A DNA stretch of 64,000 bases, from NCBI GenBank assembly GCA_002633025.1, contig NMRB01001959.1, forward strand, positions 1 to 64,000. The letters run 5' to 3'. Shown here in pieces: positions 11,575-21,998 of this stretch. This DNA comes from Notospermus geniculatus (Eukaryota > Nemertea > Pilidiophora > Heteronemertea > Lineidae). Each line of letters begins with the position of its first letter. Positions within the stretch are counted from its first letter, which is position 1. Below the pieces are notes generated by a model. That model was not told the origin of the DNA. It did not search any database and saw only the letters and a program-made list of their open reading frames with translations. The translations under genes were made by a program, and so were the position numbers.

Positions 11575-11800
11575 TGAAAGAAATGCAGGTCCGCCCGGAA
11601 CCAAGGTCCCACGGACCTTGGTTACTTAGGAATGGAGGCCCTTCGGGCCCCCATTCCTTAGGAACCATTGTCCTAGCCGGACTTCCGTTCCTGGTTACCA
11701 ATCCTATATAAAAGGTATAGGACTCTGATTACTTGGGGACTTAGAATTCTAGGAGTTAGGGTCCCGGGGACCCTACTCACTAGGACCTGGGCTACTTTCA
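11575..11800. repeat. Cluster of GC-rich hairpins
   Basis: Consecutive short palindromes: accaaggtcc-cac-ggaccttggt (11602-11624), aggaatgg...ccattcct around a ggccc/gggcc core (11629-11660), tcctatataaaaggtatagga (11702-11722) and gggtccccggggaccc (11758-11773). This could be structured RNA or repeat debris; nothing distinguishes them here. Confidence 0.5.
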
Positions 11801-11924
11801 CACCTGTGTATCATGAATATTGCGGGCCAAGGCCTCGACGTTGCGATCTGTGTTGAACATGTGCAGGTGTAATGTATGAGAATGCCCCCAGTATGACAAT
11901 GCCCGCTTTATTGTTCGGCGGGCA

Positions 11925-12062
11925 CTCAAATACAGAAAGACATGTTGATCAGTGCCTCCCCCATTGTCGCGTCGCGGTTTATTCCGTCAATCTTTTGTTG
12001 GGAGGCACTGGCAAACGGGGGGCAGTGAAAAACATTACACCTGTACAAAATGCCATTAACCC
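11925..12062. repeat. Dispersed repeat (cagtgcctcc...acattacacctg)
   Basis: Shares cagtgcctcccc, cgtcaatcttttgttgg and attacacc blocks with 13190-13285, and more distantly with the 26405-27440 region (ttgacggaataagc, tttacacctgtgtaat). An interspersed family with palindromic character. Confidence 0.55.
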
Positions 12063-12284
12063 CTTCCCCCTTGACCCATAATGGAGCAGCCCAGTTAGGC
12101 AAATTAACGATATGAACGAGGCGGGATAAAAGATTAAAATCCACGATCGGAACAATTTTTGTCGTGCAAAATATAATTCATAATTGATTCACAATGGCAC
12201 AATTCTTTTGTTTTTGTTTTATTTGGAATTCCTTCCGTGAACTTCCCTCTTTGAACTTCCCAGTTTGAACTTCCCAGTTTGAAC

Positions 12285-12676
12285 NNNNNNNNNNNNNNNN
12301 NNNNNNNNNNNNNNNNNNNNNNNNNNNNNNNNNNNNNNNNNNNNNNNNNNNNNNNNNNNNNNNNNNNNNNNNNNNNNNNNNNNNNNNNNNNNNNNNNNNN
12401 NNNNNNNNNNNNNNNNNNNNNNNNNNNNNNNNNNNNNNNNNNNNNNNNNNNNNNNNNNNNNNNNNNNNNNNNNNNNNNNNNNNNNNNNNNNNNNNNNNNN
12501 NNNNNNNNNNNNNNNNNNNNNNNNNNNNNNNNNNNNNNNNNNNNNNNNNNNNNNNNNNNNNNNNNNNNNNNNNNNNNNNNNNNNNNNNNNNNNNNNNNNN
12601 NNNNNNNNNNNNNNNNNNNNNNNNNNNNNNNNNNNNNNNNNNNNNNNNNNNNNNNNNNNNNNNNNNNNNNNNNNNN
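12285..12676. other. Assembly gap, 392 N
   Basis: Run of N inside the right-hand 15-bp array of the foldback-like element. Open frames spanning it are meaningless. Confidence 0.99.
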
Positions 12677-12825
12677 CATTCCAACCTGAGGTGATTCATG
12701 TGAAGTGTGCATTTTCTGCTGTCAGTGCACAGTTCCATTGGGTCATTTTGGATGACATCACTAGTTCCCAGGCCTGTGGTCAGTTTCACTGGTTGAATGA
12801 CTTTGTAACAGCTTGCTCAACTTGC

Positions 12826-13323
12826 AGTGTAGGGCATGTGAACCAGATGTCTAAAGTACCATTTTTTGTACAAAATAATTAAAATAATTAACAGATATCA
12901 CACCTACTTGTTAGCATTTTATGTGACACAGGCCCATGTGAAATTCTGTGGTGAAAGAATGACTATTCCTCATCTTTCTAGGCCTCTGAAATCTGGCATT
13001 GTCTCCCTAATTTAATTAGCAAAGAGCAATGCAATTGTTTTTGTGTCATCATAATTGTTAATCATTCAGTAGAAAGCATCATCTGTGCAAGTTTCAAGTA
13101 AATCGAAACAGTAGTTTCAGAGTTATGCCGAACTTGTAACAACCCTTCATTTCTGCCCAGCCCCTTTATGAAGCAAACGGCTTGCCATTATCAGTGCCTC
13201 CCCATCGTCACGTTGCGGCTTAACCCGTCAAATTTTTGTTGGGGGCATTGGCAGACGGGGGCAGTAAAAATATTACACCGGTGTAATATCAAGTGGTGTA
13301 ATATGTCTGTTTACTAATTTCCA
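12826..13323. other. Intergenic, repeat fragment only
   Basis: No gene seen. 13190-13285 is a second copy of the cagtgcctcc family at 11925-12062, followed by the palindrome attacaccggtgtaat. Confidence 0.5.
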
Positions 13324-13747
13324 GGGGGGACCGCATAGAAACTCCACTAGTGACTAGCGGGGTCGGTCGATAGTGAACGGAGCCTTAGCCATGTTAGCGG
13401 AGGTTCTATGCGGCCACTTGTCGATAGTGAGCGCATAGAAACCCCGACAGCTAGCGGTGCGCTAGCAGTACCGATACGGAGGACGCATAGAAGTCGGCGA
13501 CGCTGTCGCCAGGCCAAATCGCTGGAGGAACTAAGAGCACCTCCAGTGAGTCCGCTAGTAACTGTAGAGGACCATTCGTCGACCTGTGGCACGTAGACGC
13601 AGAAGCTTATCGGCGGACTTCACTAGCGGGGTCCTATCGACGGTTCTATGCGGCCTCCAGAATTACCCCGATAACGTATCGGGCGACAAGGTCCCGATAG
13701 GGACTAGGGGGCTGTTCACTAGCGGAGTTTCTATGCGGCCCCCCCCC
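13324..13747. mobile_element. MITE with CCGCATAGAAACTCC ends
   Basis: The left end reads accgcatagaaactccac and the right end gagtttctatgcggcc, with G-runs outside. The interior repeats gcatagaa, ttctatgcgg and cactagcgg several times in both orientations. No protein is encoded; the open frames here follow the repeats. Confidence 0.65.
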
Positions 13748-14314
13748 GGACTGCACAGAGTTTCAAAAAAAAATTCAACGCCAGTCTTACGCATCTTAGT
13801 GCATTACTCCACTCGGCCTAATCAGAAAAAATTAAAAAATTAAAAATTAGGGCGGTCTGAAGGCAAGGCAGTGAGGGGAGTGAATGGTGGGTCTTAAAAT
13901 AGCTTTCACGGAATAAACAACCATTCCCCTTGGGCTAAAGTAAACAATAAGAGAGTTTTGGTCAGGGAAGGAGTAATTGTATTGCGTAATGGAAATATAA
14001 ACAGTTATTCTTGATAATTGGCAGGCATTGGCCCCGCCTTCTGTCGGGGCCTAGAGTAATGCCATAAGGTGTTGATTAGAAATCAATGAAATGTCCATAA
14101 TGCAAAATAATTAAAAGGTGCATGATGCAACATCATACGTCGATTAAGTTAAATCAACTTGGCCACGTTATGAACGTACGCTGGCTTGGGCTGGAATCGT
14201 ATTATTTTCAGGAAGACACTCTGGCAAATTGAAGGAATATTTCATTGAATATTGCGTGTGCGAAACCTTGCCGACTACCTTGTGAGAAAGATACATTTTA
14301 ATCGAAAAAACACG
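13748..14314. other. Upstream region of gene A
   Basis: No coding sequence recognised. At about 14198-14211 ggaatcgtattattttcag resembles a polypyrimidine-AG acceptor and is conserved upstream of exon 1 in genes B (about 28029) and D (about 53562). It may be the 3' splice site of an untranslated leading exon. No clear TATA box or first exon could be defined. Confidence 0.4.
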
Positions 14315-14617
14315 ATGTTGAAATCCAGTTGGTTTTTTGCCATTTTTTCATCTGTGTCGGCACTTGAATTAGTGGATTGGACTATGACCAGACCTGGTCA
14401 GTGCACCGGTTTGATTCCAGGTTCACAGACGTCAATAGAAACTCTCCCTGCCGATTCTCTTAAGGAATGTGCGCTCAGATGCTCTAAGAATCCTGTCTGC
14501 AGATCCTTTAACTACATCAATAATTGCAAATTATACTCTAGCACGGCTGATAAAAACTGCACAGGATTTGTGAGTCATGCATTGACAGCAAATGTCGGAT
14601 ATTTCGAGATTCAAAGG
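14315..14617 (+). CDS. Gene A exon 1: signal peptide + PAN/apple domain
   Basis: First of three exons (14315-14617, 15368-15437, 16630-17312) giving a predicted 351-residue secreted protein. The start ATG opens a signal peptide (MLKSSWFFAIFSSVSA, likely cut after Ala16); an in-frame reading upstream adds an unlikely leader. Mature exon 1 has six cysteines at residues 30, 52, 56, 62, 71 and 82, the spacing of a PAN/apple-like fold (CALRCSKNPVCRSF core). The exon ends agg|gtaagt, phase 0. PAN/apple domains usually bind proteins or carbohydrates outside the cell, so an adhesion or recognition role is plausible, but the ligand is unknown. The same exon is duplicated in B, C and D. No annotated homologue could be checked. 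Confidence 0.85.
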
Positions 14618-14631
14618 GTAAGTTGATTCCT

Positions 14632-14683
14632 AAGAGCCTGTACAGTGAGTGCTCTTTAAAGAGCACTCACTGTACAGGCTCTT
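14632..14683. repeat. 52-bp perfect palindrome in intron 1
   Basis: aagagcctgtacagtgagtg... and its exact reverse complement meet at ctttaaag with no spacer. It lies 14 nt downstream of the exon 1 donor of gene A. It is followed by two direct copies of a cctttaactctttag block (14691-14727). Confidence 0.9.
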
Positions 14684-14713
14684 TAGCAGTTCCTTTAACT
14701 CTTTAGGAGTTCC

Positions 14714-15120
14714 TTTAACTCTTTAGTTTTTAGCTCAGCTGACCAAAGGTCAGCCGGCGGAGCTAGTCATATGTATACTGAGTGGCGTCTGTATGTGTGT
14801 CAGTGTGTGTAGGTGTGTGTGTCGTCCGTTAAACTGGCACGTTTCGCAACCGCAAGGCCGAGGGTCATGAAAGTTGGTGGAGGGGTAGGCCCTAGGAAGG
14901 ACTCGAAACAGGACCAAAAATTTTTGCGATCTGACCTACATTCTGCTCTCCAGGGGGCATTTTCCGTAAAATGGAAAACCCCAATAACTCGGTCCAGAGG
15001 CAGTATATCAAACTGAAATTGATAGGGTATGAAGCTTGATTTCTGGTACACCAAGTGCAATCGATTTTTTTTAATACGGAGACATAACTTGTTTATTTGA
15101 TTCGAGACAACAGACAATCC
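14714..15120. repeat. Repeat in intron 1 of gene A
   Basis: Starts with tttagctcagctgacc/ggtcagc, a palindromic terminus followed by a gtgtgtgt tract. The overlapping open frames (14800-15117 minus, 14813-15016 plus) resemble no domain. It is treated as an interspersed repeat. Confidence 0.4.
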
Positions 15121-15367
15121 GGTGGTAGCAGCTGAGAATCCTTTTAACCAGTTGGAGACAATGTCATCTCAAGTGGAGACCCAGTTATGTCCATTCGAGT
15201 TGCAAAAGAAACTCATTTTAGGGACAAGAGTTGGAGAATCATTTTATATCGAGACGAGATCGATTTTTTTCTCTGTGAGAATGCAGCCATCTGTATTGAA
15301 CTGTCCTGTACATGTAATTCACAACAAAGCCGTCGAATCTGTGCTGTTATATTATTGTCCTTTTCAG

Positions 15368-15437
15368 ACATGTGCTGGATCCAGTTGTAAATGCATCGGA
15401 CCATACAGAGGGAAAGATTGCGGTATAAACACAATTG
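15368..15437 (+). CDS. Gene A exon 2: half-EGF module
   Basis: A 70-nt exon bounded by ccttttcag and gtaaga. It encodes TCAGSSCKCIGPYRGKDCGI, with cysteines in a C-x4-C-x-C-x8-C pattern like the C-terminal half of an EGF module. It enters in phase 0 and leaves in phase 1, matching exons 1 and 3. Near-identical 70- and 73-nt exons occur at 31220 and 55309. It lies far below usual single-ORF length, so it is supported by splice sites, phase and paralogues. Confidence 0.85.
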
Positions 15438-16629
15438 GTAAGAAAGTGGCGAAGTCGACTACTCCAGCTGTGAGGTGAACGAAGCGCGACAAAAATCCAT
15501 CCTTCTCGGTCGGATGTTTATCGCGCGTCGGTCGCCGCCACACCAAGTAGCTGGGATTTCGCCTGCACAAGTGAGAAAAGTGTGTGGAGATGTTACATTT
15601 AATCTTCGGGGCGGGTTTTTCAAAAAGTGTTCCGTCTGACACCAGAAAATTTTCACCATTCTTTTGTCTACTGGTGAAAGGCTGTTTCTTGAAACTACAA
15701 TATTCATGTAAGATCTAGGATTCATGGAGCTCTATTCTATGGCACTGCAAACTAACTGAGCTATAAACCCTTAAAGTCTGACAGCAGAAAGTTGTTTGGT
15801 GTCGGATGGAACGATAGATTTTGCTGGTACAAATGTAAGTGTAATCTGTAAGGGTAACTATACATCAAAGATGGAGAAACTAATAGTTAAAGGTCTATAT
15901 TATCAAATACTACATTTGATGTTTGGAAAATCAATGGCACAAATCTTTGTGATCATTTCAAAAATGCATTACAAAATGTACGTAGTAAATCGGGTCAACA
16001 ACGTGTTAGTCCCTGGGTTGGAGAGTGGCACGGTGGTGCCGGCTGTTGAGAAAAAGTGGCAATACCTTGGTCCTTGAACATTAAGGGAGACTTCAAGTCA
16101 ACCTTTAGCTAAATTTTATTTAAAGAACCAACCTTTATCTCGGCTCAAAGGACGCCTTTGGGTACCTCCCTAACAAAGGTTGAGTCGTTTCAAGTACCTT
16201 CATTCCAGGAAATGCTTTATTTTGCCTTAAGGAGGCCTTTAATCGTCGGTTGGTCTGTAGTATCCAACTTTGTGGTAAAGGACGACCTTCACATTAAGGG
16301 AAGTTGTGTGGTTCATGAATACCATTTGTTAAAGTAGCCTTTAGCAAAGGAACTCCTCAGTAAAGGAAGCCTTAATAAAGGTCTACTGTAGGCCTATTAA
16401 AAGGAGGGTTTAAGAATACGGGCCTTGGTATATGCTGTTTGTTTGAAAAAAAACATAGGTTGAGGAAAACGTCGCCCGGCAATTCATTCCAAAATGAATG
16501 TGATCTGAAGACTGAACAGCAGTTCCAGATTGTACACTGTACATTTGGGTATTACATGTATAATTTTCAATTGCACAGTTTACAACAACTCGAAAGAATT
16601 TCAAAATGCTCGAATATTCTTCTCTGCAG
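15438..16629. other. Intron 2 of gene A with MITE
   Basis: 15475-15540 (gcgcgacaaaaatcc...) is related to 34028-34090 in B and 57218-57280 in D, so the introns share ancestry. 16080-16400 is rich in aacctttagc/aaggttgag/gccttaa words in both orientations, consistent with a palindromic MITE. Confidence 0.55.
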
Positions 16630-17312
16630 ATGCAGTCTCAATTCTACCAATGGACGAAATGAAGAATGATAAAGTTGTTGGCTTCGGTTTAATTCCTGGG
16701 GTGTTTGGAAATCCAACTTTTATAACCGGAAAGAACGGCAAGGCAATTAAGCTTGAACCACCGGCTTATTTGGATTATGGAAACCAGCGGAGTCGGTGTT
16801 TGGGGAACATGAATCTCTGTAGCAAAGGTTGGTCTGCAGTCATGTATGTGTTTTTTACTAAAGTGGATGGACAATATCAAGAATTTTTTCTCTCTAGTGG
16901 TGGTCAAACCGTCACATCGAAGGTTGGGATGTACATGGCGTATCACGACAATGGAGACATGAAATCATCATTCAAGACTTCGACAAGGAGATACACCGTT
17001 ACCGTCGCGAACATTGCTCTTCAGACCTGGTACCACGTAGGGTTAACCTGGAGTTCGAGTAATGGTCTTAGGCTGTTCCTGAATGGCGAGCCTAAAAGTG
17101 AGGATAAGGGAGGAGAACCGATAAAGGAGACCAGCGACAATTTTAAATTGTTCAGAATCGGAATGCCAAACAACATAACTCCAGGGACAGGACTTGATTA
17201 CTATGGAAAGTGCCTGATTGACGATCTGATTATTTGGGAGAAATGGATATCTGCTGAGGCAATTTTAAACATCTTCAAAACACCAAACTATGCTACCGGA
17301 ACAGGAAAGTAA
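16630..17312 (+). CDS. Gene A exon 3: laminin-G-like jelly-roll domain
   Basis: Acceptor tctctgcag at 16629. The split codon G|AT yields Asp, followed by AVSILPMDE. About 227 residues form a concanavalin/LamG-like domain: NGKAIKLEPPAYLDY strand, paired cysteines in CLGNMNLC, WSAVMYVFF, then the typical core TWYHVGLTWSSSNGLRLFLNG and the closing CLIDDLIIWEKWIS. It ends TGTGK, stop TAA. The fold is common in pentraxins, laminins and lectin-like extracellular proteins; calcium or sugar binding cannot be judged from sequence alone. Exon 3 copies in B and D are very similar, which suggests selection for a working protein. Confidence 0.88.
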
Positions 17313-17402
17313 AAAGAAGTTATGCAATAACCTCCTCACAAAAAAACGTAACTTTCTCACTAGACTTTCCCACTAGCTGTGCGAGCTACATGTATGCTTT
17401 TC

Positions 17403-17408
17403 AATAAA
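17403..17408 (+). terminator. Polyadenylation signal of gene A
   Basis: AATAAA 91 nt past the stop codon, followed by T-rich sequence (tactttttta at about 17421). In B and D the signal instead abuts or overlaps the stop. Confidence 0.6.
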
Positions 17409-18896
17409 AGGACTGCCTGATACTTTTTTACTAGCTTACAAAATCTACCAGGATCAATTCCTCCGTCCACACGACAGAAATTATCCCACAATCTTTCGGA
17501 TAGTTATCTATTGCTGTCGTACAGTCACTAGCTGAACAACTTCCACGGTATAGTCATTAGACAATTACTATCTGATAGCAAACTTTCGACAGAAAATTGT
17601 CATGTGGAGCCGCGCCTTCAGTAGGCTACGTTTTTATGCATTTCGTGAGTATGTCAGTCTTGTTAAAAAGTAAATAAGATAGTGATGTGTCCTATTCTGC
17701 TGAGATGAGAATGGTCGGTCATGTATGGGTAAGATTCCCATTTTTATACACAAAAATATGTTGCTTAAATGATGACATAACAAATTTAGGATTTGTGGCA
17801 GATTATTATGAAAATATTTCATAATAATCTATTATGAAAATATTTCATAATAATATTTCATAATAATCTTCATAATAGTTTCAATATATCAAGAAAAAAA
17901 CACAATTTTTAGAATTCCAAATTTTCATTTTAAAATTCAATTAGCATGATATTATTCCCTGATGATTTGATTTCTATGAAATTCTGTGGAAAAAATTCCG
18001 AAAAAATCTCTTTTCATTTTCAAGAAATATCAAAATATCATCAGAAAAACATGCTATTTTGGGGGCATTTTAAGACTTTCGTTAAATTCTCTGTCTATGA
18101 AGCAAAAATGATGGAAAAGTCAGCATGAACTATTGTGTTATCATGAGTGACTGTTCACGAGGGAAAAATATGTGAATTATCGAATTTTGCAAAATATCAA
18201 ATTCATAAAAACCGATGATATTCTGATAAAACTGGAAAATGAGAAATGGTTTTTAAAGAGTTTCTTCACAGGAATTAGGGTCGACTGGTGAATGATATCA
18301 CTCTGATTTTGAATTCAAAATTCCGAATTTTAGAGAAAGAGATTTTTATATTGATATTATTATTTTCCTGATATTTTAGTGATATTTTGTCAAAAACCCT
18401 ATTTCGTTTGCAATCCTTTTAACAACATTATAAGGCATAACATAACACATGTTGAGGTTTAAACCTTCGATATTAGCTGAGATATCATACATGTAGATGT
18501 CTTTTTACTTTTAAACAAGACTGTACATACATATATTTTGAATAATAGCGTTTGCACTTCACTTAGGCCTACATGTACTATATCATATATATCATATTGC
18601 ATCATTTCACTCAAAATATAATTTAGACGGATTAGATAGTGGTGAGGTTGAGTTGTATTTGACATCCTGATAAAAATCTATGTTGACAGACAGAATTACA
18701 TGTAGCCTTATTGATTTTTATGAGAGGTGGCCATGTATAGAGAATATCGACATACATTATTCACTGAAAATTGATCAATATTATTTTCGTCATTTCAATT
18801 ATTATGTTGATTATTATAATCAATAGTGGTTCAGACATGGGCGTAGATTCCCTTAAAAGGGATAATTATATCGAGGTTGTCACAGATTTTTCGGCA
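17409..18896. other. AT-rich intergenic region
   Basis: 17805-17880 has tandem and inverted ataatatttcataataat words. 17880-18420 is strongly AT-rich with ttttgatat/atatcaaaa strings. No gene recognised. Confidence 0.55.
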
Positions 18897-19527
18897 CTTA
18901 AAGGAGTTAGACGCCGAAGTTGTAAACAAGCTGGTTTGTTTACAAATATGGTCGGCAAACTAGTTTTATTCCTTCGTGCAGGTGGCAGCACCCGTGATCG
19001 TTAGACTGGTTCCCGGTCCGATGCAACTCACTCGCGATATTCACGTCAGTATTTAAGGGATCTGGTTACGATCTATCGGCCAGGAAGAAGCTTGCGTTCA
19101 GAGGATCGGTCCCTGCTTGTAGTGCCAAGGTCCAGGACCAAACGATATGGATCCCGATCTCTTTATCATGTGGGACCGATTCTCTGGAATTCGCTGCCTG
19201 AGAGGCTTAAGCTCAGTCCGTCAGTGCATGCTTTCAAAAAGAATCTTAAGACTCATTTATTTATCAGATATTTTAACTAATCTTGATGTGCTAAATATGA
19301 TTTTTTCCCCTCCTTTTTATCACTATGTCTTATTCTTTTCTATCTTTTACTTTATGCTTATTGTACAGCGCCCTAGAGCCTTGCGGAATAGGGCGCTTTA
19401 TAAATGTTTTTAATAATAATAATAATAATAGTACATATCACCGACAATAGGTGGCAGCACCGCAGGCGTCCGTGGATAGAGAACCAGTGAGTGAGTGTTT
19501 ACAACTTCGGCGTCTATCTCCTTTAAG
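18897..19527. mobile_element. TTAA-flanked MITE interrupted by a LINE
   Basis: The 31-bp arms cttaaaggag.tagacgccg... (18897-18927) and its complement (19497-19527) differ at one or two bases. TTAA sits at 18898-18901 and 19523-19526, indicating a piggyBac/Kolobok-type MITE. The interior is split by a LINE fragment with its own 13-bp target duplication. Confidence 0.75.
18993..19448 (+). mobile_element. 5'-truncated LINE (CR1/L2-group) insertion
   Basis: Bounded by exact 13-bp copies of aggtggcagcacc (18980-18992 and 19449-19461). It encodes the very end of a reverse transcriptase ORF: DLVTIYRPGRSLRSEDRSLL, then YHVGPILWNSLPERL and FKKNLKTHLF, a stop near 19278, and a 3' UTR ending in gggcgctttataaatg and a (taa)n tail. 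The last 18 bp before the duplication are not tail-like. The clade is inferred from the C-terminal motif and tail. Confidence 0.8.
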
Positions 19528-19854
19528 CATTAACGTAGGCCTACACGTACATTTATCTCAAAACAATGAGCTGGTATCTGTTAGTTTTTTGCCTTGGAGT
19601 GTCCAGGCTATTTATGATGACGATTATTTCGCGATTAATTTTTTTTCGGTATTTTGTGGTTTTCGAGAGAGGTTTTATAATTACGGTCGCCACACATGTG
19701 ACCAATTGAGATCACTCGATTTCTGCTGGCTTTTTCTCACCGAGACGATTATGATACGAATCCAGCCAAACGGCTAAATGAACAACAAAACAATCCATTA
19801 CCACGGGGCCGTAAATAATTTAATCTACATCTATGAGTATTCTTTTCAAAATCC

Positions 19855-20085
19855 CAATATTTCGATGGCCCGTATTCTAGAAGCCTCCTTAACTCAAAGG
19901 TCCACTTAAAGCTTTTGTATTCTGCCCTGTGAACAATAGCTAAGATTTTAAAGGTAAACCTTAGACTTAAGGAAGCTTCTACATGGTGGGCCAGAGAAAG
20001 TGTCCCTCAAACAATAGGGAAACAATAGAAATTCTATTGTTCGAGGGACACTTTCTCTGGCCCACCCTGTAGAGTACGGCCCGAT
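19855..20085. mobile_element. Short palindromic MITE with nested hairpin
   Basis: Outer sequence tctagaagcctccttaac...gacttaaggaagcttcta belongs to a family also seen at 20525-20636 and 29043-29156. At 19985-20066 an 82-bp hairpin (ggtgggccagagaaagtgtc and complement) sits next to it as a separate, nearly perfect palindrome. Confidence 0.6.
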
Positions 20086-20229
20086 GACTTTGGAGCGGTG
20101 TTTCGTTAAATTTCCAGCCGTAATCTATTTTCAGACATCATGTTTCTATTTTAGCCCCACCTGCACTTTACGAATTTCTTGGATTCTCATTGGCCCAATG
20201 CAAAGAAGCCTGTAACCTGGTTTTAAAGA
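20086..20229. repeat. Direct repeat, copy 1 (other copy 21416-21559)
   Basis: About 144 bp beginning ccgatgactttg.agcggtg and ending gcctgtaacctggttttaa recurs 1.33 kb downstream with a few substitutions. Confidence 0.8.
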
Positions 20230-20320
20230 TAATGTATCACGACTTCATTGTTTACATTCAATGTTTGTAAACATGGATGTTTACATTATGATAAATAAAA
20301 AGGCAATTTCCAGAGTGTTT

Positions 20321-20354
20321 GCGAATTTTCGACCCCAACCGGGGTCTTCTTCAG
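20321..20354 (-). ncRNA. Hammerhead-like motif (candidate)
   Basis: The minus strand reads ctgaaga, a, gacccc, ggtt, ggggtc, gaaaa: the CUGANGA / stem II / GAAA order of a hammerhead core, with one unpaired A at the base of stem II. Similar copies are at 28959-28992 (minus), 35845-35878 (plus) and 45411-45444 (plus), and a stem-deleted copy is at 43680-43702 (minus). Stems I and III and the NUH cleavage site are not convincing, so activity is unproven. Confidence 0.25.
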
Positions 20355-20409
20355 GCTGGAACTTTACAATCCGAAACATAAGCCCTCCAAAAACCCTTCG
20401 AAATCGGAG

Positions 20410-20636
20410 GGTTCAAAAAGCCCGGACTTTTCATCCCCGGGTCTATTAGACCCGCGCTTTTAACAGGTGTTGACAGAAAAAGCCCGGGTGAGACGCGGGT
20501 TTTTATGTAGTGTAAACAGGGCTTATAGATCGACCTTAACTAAAAGGTACACTTTAAGCTTTTGTATTCTGCCCTGCCAACAATAGCTAAGTTTTTAAAG
20601 GTAAACCTTAGACTTAAGGTCGGTCTATAGTCATTG
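20410..20636. mobile_element. Two adjacent MITE fragments
   Basis: 20410-20524 (agcccgg...cccgggt...atgtagtgtaaacagg) is related to the right end of the element at 57040-57075. 20525-20636 is another palindromic MITE (gatcgaccttaac...gacttaaggtcggtcta). A deletion product of the same family is at 21379-21410. Confidence 0.5.
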
Positions 20637-21415
20637 GGTTTTCCCCCAGACAAGCGCATTCCAAGCGACCCACTGGCGTGTAACTGAATTGAATCATAAT
20701 GAATAATAATTGCCTCAACTCTGTTTAGGCCGCGTTAGCCCTCAAATAGATTTTATTGTTGTCAGTCAGTTAGAGGCCTTTGCATTCAATTGTCCGCTGA
20801 TTTCCCCACGTAATATTTGAAAACACACTATAGTGAACGTGTGTTGCAAATAGTAAACAAACCCACGTGAAGAATAAAGTTTCAAAATTGTGAGCAGTTT
20901 TTCTCCCACTTTTATAAACATTTTTTAAACATTGAAAACGGAAGTGTGTTGTTCACCAAATGGAGCTTGTCCGTATAACAGCCGATTCTGGGTTTTTGAA
21001 GTAGATGTCCGCGAAATTCACGAAACAGAGAAAATTTTGTGGAGTAAAAGCCAAACTTTGTTAATTATAAGCTTAATTAGCAATGTTTTAAAAATCTACG
21101 GTTATACCGACATGCGCTAGGCATGGCTGCGTCTTTTCCAACAGAGTTTGCTTCGATGCGACATAGCATGTTGACGTACAATTGCTCAAGGAAATTTTTT
21201 CGGCCTTTCCAACAAAGTCATCTTTCTGGGCAATCCGGAAATAGGATCCAGTTATTTAGGGTGAAAGTTCACCAAGATGCTTCGTACCTAACGTACCGTA
21301 CCAGAAATGTTTTTGTAATCATTGTTATCAATGAATTATCACGAGTTTAAGTTGGGCAGTTCGGCGGCACCCAATGGGTATAGATCGACCTTAAGTAAGC
21401 TTCTAGAATACGGCC
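20637..21415. other. Intergenic, no gene seen
   Basis: Two open frames (20932-21120, 21123-21350) have no recognisable domain and no splice-consistent partners. Confidence 0.5.
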
Positions 21416-21559
21416 CGATGACTTTGAAGCGGTGTTTCGTTAAATTTCTAGCCGTAATCTATTTTTAGACGTCATGTTTCTATTTTAGCCCCACCTGCAC
21501 TTTACAAATTTCTTGGATTCTCATTGGCCCAATGCAAAGAAGCCTGTAACCTGGTTTTA
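21416..21559. repeat. Direct repeat, copy 2 (other copy 20086-20229)
   Basis: Same block as 20086-20229, again preceded by a remnant of the cttaag MITE and a tacggcc word. This suggests one duplicated segment of which the intervening sequence has diverged. Confidence 0.8.
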
Positions 21560-21640
21560 AGTGCGTCCGACGGTGGCGCTGACTGTCGAACATCGTCAGT
21601 CAGCGCCACCGTCGGTCACAAAGGTAACCAGGTTAACTTA
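21547..21640. repeat. Hairpin repeat (cgacggtggcgctgactg)
   Basis: ccgacggtggcgctgactg and its complement flank an 11-nt loop, within outer arms taacctggtt/aaccaggtta. A second copy of the whole nested hairpin is at 48338-48419, also with aactggttcc/ggaaccagg outer arms. Confidence 0.7.
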
Positions 21641-21998
21641 AAGCGCCACGCTATGCATCCAAAACTGAATTTCGTGACGCCGTCGTAGTGCATCTCATTT
21701 ACGGTGACCTCGTTCATAGCATTATACACACGGTCGATGTACACCATTTACACACAGAGCTAATTCATGGTGCTGAGGTTGATCATGATTTTGCCAATGC
21801 ATGCTCGACAAGACTGTTCAAATCTACCGATTTGAATGATGTAACTGACCAATTAGGTATTCTGTGTGTTCTTACACACAAACGAATGAGTTGAATCATG
21901 TGTACCTTACCTGATGAAGGGTTATTCACACTATATTGGGAGCCAGGTAGGCCTAAGCCTGGGCCTAGAAAAAGTCTTTGTCTATATTACGGGAATAA

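Larger units (their letters stand above)
10825..12825. mobile_element. Foldback-like element with minisatellite arms
   Basis: The outer flank 10829-10970 (gcaagttgagcaagc..., then gaccacaggcctgggaac, then cacatgaattaccctcaattggaatg) is repeated in inverted orientation at 12680-12822. Just inside each flank is an array of 15-bp units (gttcaaagtgggatg type on the left, its complement gaacttcccagttt on the right). Long inverted arms made of short tandem repeats are the layout of Foldback-type transposons. No transposase is seen. A gap of 392 N (12285-12676) lies in the right-hand array, so that array length is unknown. Confidence 0.6.

Noticed and set aside
12134-12789. Long frames across 12285-12676
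   Set aside because: Made of N residues.
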